A stretch of DNA of 64,000 bases from JBDLSY01 sp041170585. GTDB taxonomy: Bacteria; Pseudomonadota; Gammaproteobacteria; Burkholderiales; Burkholderiaceae_C. The position numbers and the translations under genes are program-made. Shown piece after piece: positions 27,516 to 37,466 of this stretch. Position 1 is the stretch's first letter; every line of letters starts with the position of its first letter. The stretch is taken from contig JBEDNN010000053.1 of assembly GCA_041170585.1 (NCBI GenBank), positions 17,359 to 81,358 of the forward strand, read 5' to 3'. The notes under the pieces were generated by a model. That model was not told where the DNA came from and ran no database searches. It saw nothing but the letters and a program-made list of their open reading frames with translations.

Positions 27516-28964
27516 ATGAAACCACGCATTAAACGCAATACTAAAATTGTCGCTACATTAGGCCCTGCAAGCTCTAGCCCTGAAATATTAGAAGCTATGT
27601 TGCGTGCTGGTGTCAATGTAGTAAGGCTAAATTTTAGTCATGGAACTGCCCAAGATCATTTGCAAAGGGCAACTTTAGTGCGAGAAATTGCAGCCAAAGT
27701 AGGTAAAGAAATCGCTATTATGGCTGATTTACAAGGACCAAAAATACGAGTGGGTAAATTTACCAACGGTAAAACTGATTTACTGGTTAATACACATTTT
27801 ATTTTAGATGCTAACTGTACTTTGGGCGACGATTACCGCGTTGGCTTAGACTATAAAGACTTGCCTAAAGATGTCAAAGCACAGGATATTTTGTTGTTAA
27901 ACGACGGTTTGATTCAGTTACGCGTTGAAAAAGTCATTGGCAGCGAAATTCATACTGTTGTTGAGTTAGGCGGAGAGTTATCAAATAATAAAGGCATCAA
28001 CCGTAAGGGAGGTGGCTTAACTGCCCCAGCTTTAACAGCTAAAGATATGGAAGATTTAAAAATAGCCATGGCTTTACAAGCGGATTATCTGGCCATCAGT
28101 TTTCCAAAAAACCGTACCGATATGGAAATGGCAAGGCAACTTGCTTTAATTGCAGGTGCTCCTCATAACCATACCACTGCTTTAATTGCTAAAATTGAAC
28201 GTGCCGAAGCTATTCTGCCTGGTGTACTAGAAGGTATTTTAGAAGTGTCTGACGGTATTATGGTTGCCCGTGGTGACTTGGCCGTAGAAGTAGGAAATGC
28301 CGCAGTACCCGCTTTACAAAAACGCATGATTAAACTAGCAAGGCAAATGGATAAAGTAGTCATTACTGCAACGCAGATGATGGAATCTATGATTGTTAAT
28401 CCAGTGCCGACCCGTGCTGAAGTCAGTGATGTTGCAAATGCCGTTTTAGATGGTACTGATGCAGTGATGTTGAGTGCAGAAACAGCATCAGGTAAGTTTC
28501 CTGTAGAAACTATTTTACAAATGGCAAATATCGCTGAACAAGCCGAACAGTTTGAAGACCGTAATTTATTAGACACAGATTTTTTGAACGTACAATTTAA
28601 ACGCATTGACCAAAGCATTGCTATGGGAGCTTTGTTCACAGCACACCATTTAAACTGTAAAGCAATTATTGCACTTACCGATAGCGGCTCTACTGCTTTG
28701 TGGATGAGCAGACAACATGTCAATATTCCTATTTATGCTTTAACGTCAAAAATCGGTAGCCAACGTAAAATGGCTTTATACCGCAATGTACGCCCTATTT
28801 ATATGGATACTTCATCGGAAAAAGAAACCGCTTTACAGCAAGCTGAAACTTTGTTGAAATCACGAGGTGTCCTAAATGTAGGTGATTTATATGCGATTAC
28901 TTGCGGCGAACCTATGGGAGAACCCGGGGGAACCAATATGTTAAAAATTTGTAGAGTGTTGTAA
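27516..28964 (+). CDS. pyk: Pyruvate kinase
   Basis: Pyruvate kinase transfers phosphate from PEP to ADP in the last step of glycolysis. KIVATLGPASSSPEILEAML and VNVVRLNFSHG form the N-terminal substrate region, ALIAKIERAEAILPGVLEGI carries the catalytic Lys, and DGIMVARGDLAVEVG and VITATQMMESMI are the signature and K+/Mg2+ motifs. A lid domain (about residues 70-170) and a C-terminal allosteric domain are present. The 482 residues match the PykA-type length. No partner genes of glycolysis adjoin it here. Confidence 0.96.
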   Translation: MKPRIKRNTKIVATLGPASSSPEILEAMLRAGVNVVRLNFSHGTAQDHLQRATLVREIAAKVGKEIAIMADLQGPKIRVGKFTNGKTDLLVNTHFILDANCTLGDDYRVGLDYKDLPKDVKAQDILLLNDGLIQLRVEKVIGSEIHTVVELGGELSNNKGINRKGGGLTAPALTAKDMEDLKIAMALQADYLAISFPKNRTDMEMARQLALIAGAPHNHTTALIAKIERAEAILPGVLEGILEVSDGIMVARGDLAVEVGNAAVPALQKRMIKLARQMDKVVITATQMMESMIVNPVPTRAEVSDVANAVLDGTDAVMLSAETASGKFPVETILQMANIAEQAEQFEDRNLLDTDFLNVQFKRIDQSIAMGALFTAHHLNCKAIIALTDSGSTALWMSRQHVNIPIYALTSKIGSQRKMALYRNVRPIYMDTSSEKETALQQAETLLKSRGVLNVGDLYAITCGEPMGEPGGTNMLKICRVL

Positions 28965-29018
28965 ATATATTATTATGAATAACACATCATTATATATAAT
29001 ATAAAATGAGTTTTTATA

Positions 29019-30101
29019 TTACTGTAATAAAGCCCATTCAATATGTTCACGAACCACAGCATTATTGTGATGACGGTGTTGTTGTAAAGCTTGACGAATT
29101 GCTACAACATTGTTGCCTGATGCCAAAGCGTTACCCATTGCTATAGCTAAATTGCGTAACCAACGGGTATGTCCTATTCTTCTAATAGCACTACCTTGTA
29201 ATCGCTCTAAAAAATCAGCTTCAGTCCAAGACCATAACTGAATTAAATCAGAACTATTTAAATGATGCCTTGGTTTAAAATCGGGTAAATCACTTGTTTG
29301 GGCAAATTTATTCCATGGGCAAGCGGTTTGGCAATCATCACACCCATAAATACGGTTACCCATTAAAGCACGGAACTCTACAGGAATACTGCCTTCATGT
29401 TCAATCGTTAAATAACTAATACACCGTCTTGCATCAACAACATAAGGTGCAACAATAGCCTGTGTAGGACATACTTTAATGCAACTAACGCATTGACCAC
29501 AATGACTGGTTAATTCGGGGGTAAAAACACTTTCTGGCAAATCTAATGTAGTTAATATGCCCCCCAAAAAAAATGTACTGCCGCTTTCGCGATTAAGCAG
29601 CAAAGTATGCTTACCACGCCAACCTAAACCACTATCTTGAGCCAGCTGTACTTCCATTACTGGGGCACTGTCGGTAAATACTCTAAACTGTGCATTTGTT
29701 GTATTTGCTTGTAACCAAGTGACTAAAGATTTTAATTTTTGTCGTAAAACAAGGTGATAATCACGCCCTTGTGCATATAAAGATACTTGTGCGGTTAATG
29801 GTTGTTTGAGTATGTTACGCGACTGTTGTAGCTGAATGATTGGGTTGTGTAGATAATTCATTCTCAACAAAAAAGCTGATTTTGCTTCTGGTAATAATTG
29901 TTTTGGATTAAGCCGTAGCAAAGCATTGTTTGCCATATAGCCCATGTCGCCGTGCATAGAGTGTGCTAACCAAGCATCTAAACGGGCTTTAGCTTCAGGT
30001 AAACTGTCAAAGCGTGCAACACTCACACCAGAAAATCCCAAACGTTTAGATTCAATGTGTAAAGCAGAAAAATCAAATGACTGTGTTTGTACTTGAGACA
30101 T
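29019..30101 (-). CDS. queG: Epoxyqueuosine reductase QueG
   Basis: QueG uses cobalamin and two [4Fe-4S] clusters to reduce epoxyqueuosine to queuosine at position 34 of GUN-decoding tRNAs. The ferredoxin-like region near residues 195-260 shows CGQCVSCIKVCPTQAI and CDDCQTACPWN, the eight cluster cysteines. The C-terminal part includes IRRIGHTRWLRNLAIAMGNA, a HEAT-like segment. Its 360 residues are normal. tsaE, often next to queG, is not here. As a B12 enzyme it is a possible consumer of the corrinoid taken up through the riboswitch-controlled transporter at 41621. Confidence 0.95.
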   Translation of the reverse strand: MSQVQTQSFDFSALHIESKRLGFSGVSVARFDSLPEAKARLDAWLAHSMHGDMGYMANNALLRLNPKQLLPEAKSAFLLRMNYLHNPIIQLQQSRNILKQPLTAQVSLYAQGRDYHLVLRQKLKSLVTWLQANTTNAQFRVFTDSAPVMEVQLAQDSGLGWRGKHTLLLNRESGSTFFLGGILTTLDLPESVFTPELTSHCGQCVSCIKVCPTQAIVAPYVVDARRCISYLTIEHEGSIPVEFRALMGNRIYGCDDCQTACPWNKFAQTSDLPDFKPRHHLNSSDLIQLWSWTEADFLERLQGSAIRRIGHTRWLRNLAIAMGNALASGNNVVAIRQALQQHRHHNNAVVREHIEWALLQ

Positions 30102-30212
30102 GTGTATGTTTATTAGACGATGATAGATGGCCTATTATCTATCTTAGCACTTTCATCAATCAAGCACTTTCATCAATCAGTTGGTTAAAATAAAAATCTA
30201 TTAACTTATAAC

Positions 30213-30632
30213 CTATTGTGAGTCTCTCAATACCAATGCAGCAATACCTGCTTTAGCAATGCGGGCATCGTCTTGACTTTTAACACCAGAAACACCTACT
30301 GCCCCAATAACCTGCCCTTCTACTACAATAGGCACACCACCTTCAATCAAACCTTGTAACTGTGGAGCGGATAAAAAACTAATTCGCCCATTGTTGATAA
30401 TTTCTTCATAAATCCGGCTTTCACGGCGACCTAAAGCTGATGATCTGGCTTTTTCTTGACACATATAAACAGAGACCGTAGGTACACCGTCTAAACGTGT
30501 CATAGCCAACAGATGACCGCCGTCGTCTACTACAGCAATAGACACTGCCCACTGATTATCTTGAGCCTCTTTAATGGCTGCCTGTAAAATAAGATTAACA
30601 TCGGAGGCTTGTAAAGTTAGTTTATTAATCAT
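30213..30632 (-). CDS. GlcG/HbpS-family (DUF336) protein
   Basis: This is a small single-domain protein of 139 residues. DDGGHLLAMTRLDGVPTVSV near residue 36, GGVPIVVEGQVIGAVGVSGV near residues 97-116, and the C-terminal DDARIAKAGIAAL are the typical GlcG/HbpS pattern. Relatives bind haem or act as accessory proteins in varied operons, and for most the substrate is unknown. It is 94 bp downstream of cvpA on the same strand. No haem or glycolate gene lies next to it, so I assign only the family. Confidence 0.82.
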   Translation of the reverse strand: MINKLTLQASDVNLILQAAIKEAQDNQWAVSIAVVDDGGHLLAMTRLDGVPTVSVYMCQEKARSSALGRRESRIYEEIINNGRISFLSAPQLQGLIEGGVPIVVEGQVIGAVGVSGVKSQDDARIAKAGIAALVLRDSQ

Positions 30633-30726
30633 AAAAGTAATAAAATAGTGTTGGTGGTGAAGTAATGTTGGTGAATAAATTAAGATAAGATTTTTGACTG
30701 ATTAATTGGCTTATTCTTATTAAGAA

Positions 30727-31251
30727 TCAATGAAGTATTTCTTGCACTTCATTTTTTGAAGATGCATTAATAAACCAAGGCGGTAAATCTTTTGCAAAAA
30801 ATGGCGTAAGTTTCATTGCTAATTTTTGTGTTATTGGAGGAAAGTAAGCCTTTTGCCATAGTATTGTACTGGGAATCAAGGTACTTAAACACAGTACAGT
30901 TCCTAACAAGATTAAGACAGTACCGCGAATCATACCTAATAACAAGCCAATTATTTTATTAAGCCCATCTAATCGGGCAGCCTTTACCAATTCAGTCAAT
31001 AATAATGCGAGTGCATAACTAAGCAATCGTTCTAACACAAATAATATAAAAAATGCTGCAAACCAGCGCGTCATATTACTTACAATTAAATTGGCTAATA
31101 AAGGTGCTATCAAACTAGCCCCAAAAAAAGCAAATACAAACCCACGAAGCCAGCCGCCAAAGCCAATAATTTCTTTAGCACCTCCACGCAAAAAACCCAA
31201 TAAAGTAGAGCCAAAAAATATACACAACACCAAAATATCTAAGCCGTTCAT
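30727..31251 (-). CDS. cvpA: CvpA family membrane protein
   Basis: CvpA is an inner-membrane protein named for its effect on colicin V export and usually found upstream of purF. MNGLDILVLCIFFGSTLLGF starts the first of about four membrane segments, followed by LRGGAKEIIGFGGWL, and LDGLNKIIGLLLGMIRGTVL lies near residues 93-112, all typical. Its 174 residues are normal. Its ATG overlaps the stop codon of the upstream DedD-like gene (ATGA at 31251-31248), so translation is coupled. purF is not downstream. Confidence 0.9.
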   Translation of the reverse strand: MNGLDILVLCIFFGSTLLGFLRGGAKEIIGFGGWLRGFVFAFFGASLIAPLLANLIVSNMTRWFAAFFILFVLERLLSYALALLLTELVKAARLDGLNKIIGLLLGMIRGTVLILLGTVLCLSTLIPSTILWQKAYFPPITQKLAMKLTPFFAKDLPPWFINASSKNEVQEILH

Positions 31252-31562
31252 TCGGATACACCTTTTTTTACTGAATTGAATACATTGGCTGGTGTACTAT
31301 TAACATTTTCAACCATTTTATTTTTATAAGATATTTGCTCTTTAGGCATACGCAAAATCACGTCTTCATTCCAATTACGCTTAACGTCGTCCAATACCCA
31401 CGGTAAAAAAGCAAAAGATAACGACAATAGTACAGCAGCACCTAAAACACGTCTACGTGCTAAAAACAAATTGTGTTGTGCAGATTCTAAGCGTTCAGGT
31501 GAATATTGGTTAGTAGCCGCATCAGTACTATTAGTACTGGTGTTATTTTTCCAAGATGACAT
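31248..31562 (-). CDS. DedD-like protein lacking its SPOR domain
   Basis: In many proteobacteria a SPOR-domain protein (DedD) precedes cvpA. This 104-residue protein keeps only the DedD-type N-terminus: a short cytoplasmic part, ARRRVLGAAVLLSLSFAFLP as the membrane segment (about residues 35-54), then WVLDDVKRNWNEDVILRMPK. The ~75-residue peptidoglycan-binding SPOR domain expected at the C-terminus is absent, and the frame closes cleanly in a 4-bp overlap with cvpA, so this is a settled short gene more than a fresh frameshift. I infer that it either persists to drive cvpA translation or has a function needing only the anchor. Confidence 0.65.
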   Translation of the reverse strand: MSSWKNNTSTNSTDAATNQYSPERLESAQHNLFLARRRVLGAAVLLSLSFAFLPWVLDDVKRNWNEDVILRMPKEQISYKNKMVENVNSTPANVFNSVKKGVSE

Positions 31563-31829
31563 AAATAAAATAAATTTAATTTAAAACAAAAAAATAAGAA
31601 AATAAAAAATAAGAAGAGCTAGATTAATAAAATAGATTAATAAAAAAATAAAATGTAGAGGTAAAATTAGAAATTAATAATAAAGATTAAGGATTTTTAA
31701 ATTAAGGATTAATAAAATTAATAAATTAGTTTACCTTAACCTATAAAATCTGTGATGTGATTTTAAAAAAATATCAAAAAAATATCAAAAACCCCCTTAA
31801 AATACTTAATTAACACATCATTTTATTTT

Positions 31830-32504
31830 ATGTATACCACTCACTCACCGTCCAGACCCTATGATTTATTAATTTTTGATTGGGACGGAACAATTATGGA
31901 CAGCACCAATGCAATTGCTGCCTGTATACAAACCGCTTGTCTTGCAGTGGGGCAACCAAAACCGTCTTTAAAATTAGCCAAGCATGTCATAGGTCTCGGT
32001 TTACGCGAAGCCTTGGTGTTATGCGCACCTAATTTGCCCAGCAAAGATTATGATTCTCTTTCTAAACAATATTATCAAGCTTTTTTAGACCAAATTAATA
32101 GTTTATATCTATTCGAAGGCGTTAAAGAACAATTAAACCAGCTGGTAAGCCAAGGCTATCTTTTAGCTGTTGCTACAGGTAAAAATCGTCACGGCTTAAA
32201 CAAAGTACTAGAACAAACACAATTGACAAATATATTTAGTGCTACACGCACACCTGATGAAGCAGCTGCAAAACCAGCACCCGATATGATACTTGAATTA
32301 CTTAATGAACTAAATATACCCGCTTCACGTGCTTTAATGATTGGTGATACAACACATGATATTAATATGGCACACAATGCAAAAATAAACAGTTTTGCCG
32401 TATCACAAGGTGCACATACTGAAGAAACATTGGTATTGTCTAAGCCAACTTATCTTGCTAGCCACATTAGCGAACTAACACCTTGGTTAATTAGTTTAAG
32501 CTAA
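31830..32504 (+). CDS. HAD-IA family phosphatase (phosphoglycolate phosphatase-like)
   Basis: The Rossmann HAD core shows motif I IFDWDGTIMDS (nucleophile Asp near residue 15), motif II LAVATGKNRHGL, a Lys in AAAKPAPDM and motif IV MIGDTTHDINMAHNA. A helical type-1 cap (about residues 25-90) lies between motifs I and II. It is close to the Gph group, but the substrate cannot be read from sequence. In betaproteobacteria this gene is commonly next to an S49 peptidase, as here (107 bp downstream). The genes often found with the pair, rluC upstream and a Rieske protein between, are absent. Confidence 0.88.
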   Translation: MYTTHSPSRPYDLLIFDWDGTIMDSTNAIAACIQTACLAVGQPKPSLKLAKHVIGLGLREALVLCAPNLPSKDYDSLSKQYYQAFLDQINSLYLFEGVKEQLNQLVSQGYLLAVATGKNRHGLNKVLEQTQLTNIFSATRTPDEAAAKPAPDMILELLNELNIPASRALMIGDTTHDINMAHNAKINSFAVSQGAHTEETLVLSKPTYLASHISELTPWLISLS

Positions 32505-32611
32505 TATATTATGTAATAATTACACATCTTTAACCTGTTTTTTTATATAAAAAAGTTACCATTAAACTATTTAATAATTTTTAATAATTTCTTATAACAT
32601 ACAACGCCATT

Positions 32612-33787
32612 ATGCAATCAAGCGATTCAAATAGTTTAGACAATTCAAATAATTCAAATGATACTAAAAATAATATTAATATTATCAAAAAAAATGATGA
32701 TGAATATATAAATGAATATGGTAAAAAAAATCTGAATAATGAAGACAATACTATTAATAATAGTAATAAAGAAGATACTGATTTTAAAAAAGATAATAAT
32801 ATTAATGAGATACATTTAATTTCTACCAATGAAAAAACACTAGCAACAGACCTACATTTACCAGCATCTGTAGTATCACAACTAAGTATATTGTTAAATG
32901 CCTATCTTAAAGAACAAAAGGTTTCTCGTCGATGGCGTATACTATTTCGTTATACAGCATTAATATTAATGCTCGTAGCGTTGTGTATTTATTTATTAAA
33001 AAATATAAGTGATAGCGATATTAACGAACCGCACGTTGCTCTAATTAAATTAGAAGGTACTATTGAATATGGTAGTCCAGCTGCTGCTGAACCTATAATA
33101 GCCGCCTTACAAGCTGCATTTGAAGATACTGCCAGTGTTGCAGTTGTTTTGCAAATGAATAGTCCTGGTGGTAGTCCTGTGCAAGCCGATATGATTAATG
33201 CTGAAATTATGCGGTTAAAAAATCAGTATAAAAACAAACTGATTTATAGCGTTATTGAAGAAGTATGTGCATCAGGTTGCTACTATATAGCGGCAGCTAC
33301 CAGTAATATTTATGCTAATTCGTCAAGTATGGTAGGTTCAATTGGTGTCGTAATGGATAGCTTTGGTGCGGTTGATTTAATTAAAAAGTTGGGTATAGAG
33401 CGTCGAATATATACTGCGGGTATCAATAAAAGTTTACTTGATCCTTTTACACCCAGCACAGAAAAACAAAAAAACATTATTAATAGTATGTTAAATGATG
33501 TGCATTCACAGTTTATTACTGCCGTAAAAGAAGGGCGTGGTAAAAAACTAAAAGATGATGGCGAGTTGTTTTCAGGGCGGGTTTATTCAGGAAATCAAGC
33601 ACTGACAGTAGGTTTAATTGATGATATTGCTACAATGGGTGAAATTATGCGTGATACTATTGGCAATGATAATGTTATTGATTATTCACCCAAAGAAAAT
33701 TTAGCTGAAAGAGTGGCTAAAAAATTTGGTGCTAGTTTAGGTATTCATATCAGTAATAGTATGAATAATATTTTTAAAATAAAATAA
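32612..33787 (+). CDS. S49-family signal peptide peptidase (SppA-like)
   Basis: S49 peptidases are membrane-bound serine/lysine-dyad proteases that degrade cleaved signal peptides. The first ~68 residues are low-complexity Asn/Asp/Lys/Glu, an unusual addition. A membrane anchor TALILMLVALCIYLLKNI lies at about residues 113-130. The catalytic domain has QMNSPGGSPVQAD and CASGCYYIAAATSNIYANSS, whose Ser is the nucleophile, followed by MVGSIGVVMDSFG. The 391 residues are longer than the single-domain enzyme needs because of the N-terminus. Only one protease domain is present, not the double form of E. coli SppA. Confidence 0.88.
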   Translation: MQSSDSNSLDNSNNSNDTKNNINIIKKNDDEYINEYGKKNLNNEDNTINNSNKEDTDFKKDNNINEIHLISTNEKTLATDLHLPASVVSQLSILLNAYLKEQKVSRRWRILFRYTALILMLVALCIYLLKNISDSDINEPHVALIKLEGTIEYGSPAAAEPIIAALQAAFEDTASVAVVLQMNSPGGSPVQADMINAEIMRLKNQYKNKLIYSVIEEVCASGCYYIAAATSNIYANSSSMVGSIGVVMDSFGAVDLIKKLGIERRIYTAGINKSLLDPFTPSTEKQKNIINSMLNDVHSQFITAVKEGRGKKLKDDGELFSGRVYSGNQALTVGLIDDIATMGEIMRDTIGNDNVIDYSPKENLAERVAKKFGASLGIHISNSMNNIFKIK

Positions 33788-33917
33788 AATAAAATAAAAT
33801 AAACTAAATTATTAATCAAATTAAATTAAAAAATACAAAATAACTATATTAAAATAACTAAATAATAAATATTAAATAATAATAATAATAAATAATATTA
33901 GATATGAGTTTGATTAT

Positions 33918-34853
33918 ATGAATAAATATACTTATATATTAACAATATCTTGCCCAGACCAATTAGGTATAGTCAGTGCAGTAACTACTTTTTTGACTAT
34001 TAATCAAGGGAATATTATTGAGGCAGCCCAATATGGTGATATTGATACTCAACATTTTTTTATGCGATTAAAATTTAGTATTAATGTTAATACTATTAAT
34101 AATATTACTGATATTAATACAGATAATCAAAATAATAATCAAAATAATAATCAAAATAATTCATTTATTCATTTTGATGAAAATAAACTAAGGTTAGAAT
34201 TTTCCATACTGGCTAACAGCTTTAAAATGAAATGGAATTTATATGCTGATCATTCAAAAATGCCGACTATCTTGATGGTTTCAAAATTAGGGCATTGCTT
34301 AAATGATTTATTATTTCGTTATAATAGTGGCCTAATCCCTTTAGATATTCGTGCAGTTGTATCAAATCACCGTGATTATTATCAATTAGCAGCACAATAT
34401 AATATTCCGTTTTATCATTTCCCTGTTACTGATGATACTAAACTGTATGCTGAAATGCAGTTATTAAATTTAGTTAAACAAGAGAACATTGAATTAATCG
34501 TTTTAGCAAGGTATATGCAAGTTTTATCTGACAATCTTTGTCATCAATTAGAAGGTAAAATAATTAATATACACCATTCTTTTTTACCCAGCTTTAAAGG
34601 TGCTAGACCTTATTATCAAGCTCATGAACGCGGTGTAAAAATCATTGGGGCGACAGCCCATTTTGTAACCGCTGATTTAGATGAAGGGCCTATCATAGAA
34701 CAAGATGTAGCGCGAGTAGACCATGCTCAAGATGCTGAACAACTTGCGGCAATTGGGCGTGATGTTGAAAGTAATGTCTTGTCTCGTGCCGTCACGTGGT
34801 ACGCACAACACAAGGTACTGCGTAATGGAAATAAAACAGTCGTATTTAAGTAA
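33918..34853 (+). CDS. purU: Formyltetrahydrofolate deformylase PurU
   Basis: PurU hydrolyses 10-formyl-THF to THF and formate, balancing one-carbon pools. The N-terminal ACT domain (YILTISCPDQLGIVSAVTTF) is followed by the formyltransferase-type catalytic domain, with SKLGHCLNDLLFRYNSG, LARYMQVLS, and IINIHHSFLPSFKGARPYYQ, which holds the catalytic His, and then TADLDEGPIIEQD. An Asn-rich stretch of about 30 residues, including the triple NQNN-type repeat, lies inside the ACT domain near residues 57-85 and brings the length to 311 against a usual ~285. Upstream is a simple AT-rich spacer. Confidence 0.95.
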   Translation: MNKYTYILTISCPDQLGIVSAVTTFLTINQGNIIEAAQYGDIDTQHFFMRLKFSINVNTINNITDINTDNQNNNQNNNQNNSFIHFDENKLRLEFSILANSFKMKWNLYADHSKMPTILMVSKLGHCLNDLLFRYNSGLIPLDIRAVVSNHRDYYQLAAQYNIPFYHFPVTDDTKLYAEMQLLNLVKQENIELIVLARYMQVLSDNLCHQLEGKIINIHHSFLPSFKGARPYYQAHERGVKIIGATAHFVTADLDEGPIIEQDVARVDHAQDAEQLAAIGRDVESNVLSRAVTWYAQHKVLRNGNKTVVFK

Positions 34854-34888
34854 TATTTAAATAGATATTTAAATAGATATTTAAATAG
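34853..34888. repeat. Perfect 12-bp tandem repeat, ATATTTAAATAG x 3
   Basis: Three exact copies of ATATTTAAATAG begin on the last base of the purU stop codon. Together with element A5 they make up much of the 308-bp gap between purU and scoA (34854-35161); the rest is AT-rich without a visible gene. Confidence 0.9.
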
Positions 34889-34937
34889 ATATTAATGATA
34901 TTAATGACAATTATAAATAATACGTATTAAAAAATAT

Positions 34938-35046
34938 GGCATTGCTACTTTAATATGGTTAAGTCGTATATTTATAATAATTTCTTAGCAAAAATAAGGC
35001 TTATTTTAGATAAAAAATACAAAAACTATTTTTAAGTAGCAATACC
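34938..35046 (-). repeat. Family A mobile repeat, copy A5, subtype 1
   Basis: This 109-bp copy has ends GGCATTGCTACTT and AAGTAGCAATACC and a perfect AAAAATAT duplication (34930-34937 and 35047-35054), the same octamer used by A3. On the plus strand TTAATA (34950-34955) and TATAAT (34973-34978) are 17 bp apart and point toward scoA, about 180 bp downstream. It sits in the purU-scoA gap. Confidence 0.93.
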
Positions 35047-35161
35047 AAAAATATGAATACTAAACAATTAATATTATTAATATTTTAACTTTCACCTTTT
35101 AAATTTAATTTAATTTTTTAACCTAAATAAGCCAAACAATCTAAATAATTTTGAATCCTTT

Positions 35162-35860
35162 ATGACACAAAAAATTTATTCAAATGCTCAAACTGCACTG
35201 GCGGATATTGTGTGCGACAACCTAACAATCGCAGTAGGTGGTTTTGGTTTGTGTGGTATTCCAGAAGCTTTAATTCTTGCACTGCGTGACTCAAATGCAA
35301 AAAATTTAACTGTTATTAGCAACAACGCAGGTATTGATGGCTTTGGTTTAGGCCAGTTACTAATAACGCGTCAAATAAAAAAAATGATTTCTTCTTATGT
35401 AGGTGAAAATAAGGAGTTTGAGCGACAATATCTAGCGGGTGAACTGGAACTTGATTTTACGCCTCAAGGGACTTTGGCTGAAAAACTACGTTCAGGCGGG
35501 TGTGGTATCCCTGCATTTTTTACTAAAACGGGTGTAGGTACTTTGGTTGCTGAAGGCAAACCAACTCAAGTCTTTGATGGTGAAACCTATTTAATGGAAC
35601 GTAGCTTAACTGCAGATATTGCCTTGGTAAAAGCTTGGAAAGCTGATATTGCAGGCAACTTAATTTACCGTAAAACGGCCAGAAACTTTAATCCTTTATG
35701 TGCGATGGCTGGTAAATTAACCATAGTGGAAGTCGAGGAAATTGTGCCATTAGGTGCTTTAGATGCAGATTCTATCCATACTCCAAGTATTTTTATACAC
35801 CGTATTGTGTGTAACCCCAATCCTGAAAAACGAATTGAACAGCGTACAGTTACCAAATAA
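35162..35860 (+). CDS. scoA: 3-oxoacid CoA-transferase subunit A
   Basis: This subunit and ScoB move CoA from succinyl-CoA to a 3-oxoacid such as acetoacetate. VGGFGLCGIPEALILALRDS near residues 23-42 is the glycine-rich signature of subunit A, and NNAGIDGFGLGQLL and CGIPAFFTKTGVGT also fit. Its 232 residues are normal. ScoB follows after 57 bp. The pair could let the cell use ketone bodies or short acids and links to the sucCD-produced succinyl-CoA. Exact substrate choice cannot be read from sequence, so other CoA-transferase names (AtoD-like) remain possible. Confidence 0.9.
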   Translation: MTQKIYSNAQTALADIVCDNLTIAVGGFGLCGIPEALILALRDSNAKNLTVISNNAGIDGFGLGQLLITRQIKKMISSYVGENKEFERQYLAGELELDFTPQGTLAEKLRSGGCGIPAFFTKTGVGTLVAEGKPTQVFDGETYLMERSLTADIALVKAWKADIAGNLIYRKTARNFNPLCAMAGKLTIVEVEEIVPLGALDADSIHTPSIFIHRIVCNPNPEKRIEQRTVTK

Positions 35861-35917
35861 ACTGTTTAGATTTTTTAGGTTTTTAGAAATTAATTTACAG
35901 ATTAATAGAGGTTAATT

Positions 35918-36553
35918 ATGGCTTGGACACATGAACAAATGGCGGCACGCGCTGCACAAGAGTTAAAAAATGGCTTTTATGTTAATTTAGGAATAGGTTT
36001 ACCCACGTTAGTTGCCAACCATATTCCACAAAGTATTCAGGTGACTTTGCAAAGTGAAAATGGTTTGCTTGGCATGGGACCGTTTCCAACTGAAGACAAT
36101 ATTGATGCCGATTTAATCAATGCGGGTAAACAAACAATTACCCAGCTAGACGGCAGTAGTTTTTTTGATTCTTCAATCAGTTTCGGTATGATTCGCGGTG
36201 GCAAAATTGATATTTCAATTTTAGGGGCCATGCAAGTGAGCGAACAAGGCGATTTAGCCAATTGGATGATTCCAGGAAAAATGGTCAAAGGCATGGGTGG
36301 GGCAATGGATTTAGTCGCAGGTGTCAAGCGTGTAGTCGTGTTAATGGAACACACCGCTAAAGGCGATGCCCATAAATTACTCTCTAAATGTACCTTGCCT
36401 TTAACAGGTGTTGCTGTCGTTAATTTGATTATTACCAACTATGGAGTCATTGAAGTCACTAAAGCGGGGTTAAACGTATTAGAGTTAGCACATGGTATTA
36501 CTCCTGAATATATACAAGCCGCTACAGGTGTTGCTTTAACATTTAAATGTTAA
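35918..36553 (+). CDS. scoB: 3-oxoacid CoA-transferase subunit B
   Basis: This is the catalytic subunit of the pair. [14 protein letters not shown] near residues 49-62 contains the active-site Glu that forms the CoA thioester, and [33 protein letters not shown] and [20 protein letters not shown] are typical. Its 211 residues are normal. AGAGGTTAATT before the ATG is a good ribosome site. The gene is likely co-transcribed with scoA; panC follows after 72 bp. Confidence 0.92.
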   Translation: MAWTHEQMAARAAQELKNGFYVNLGIGLPTLVANHIPQSIQVTLQSENGLLGMGPFPTEDNIDADLINAGKQTITQLDGSSFFDSSISFGMIRGGKIDISILGAMQVSEQGDLANWMIPGKMVKGMGGAMDLVAGVKRVVVLMEHTAKGDAHKLLSKCTLPLTGVAVVNLIITNYGVIEVTKAGLNVLELAHGITPEYIQAATGVALTFKC

Positions 36554-36586
36554 ATATTTAAATACTAAATAAATAGTAATAAATAA

Positions 36587-37465
<879 letters not shown>

Positions 37466-37466
37466 T

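Noticed and set aside
28163..28723. A 186-codon minus-strand frame inside pyk
   Set aside because: Antisense shadow of a clearly real gene, with no recognisable domain.
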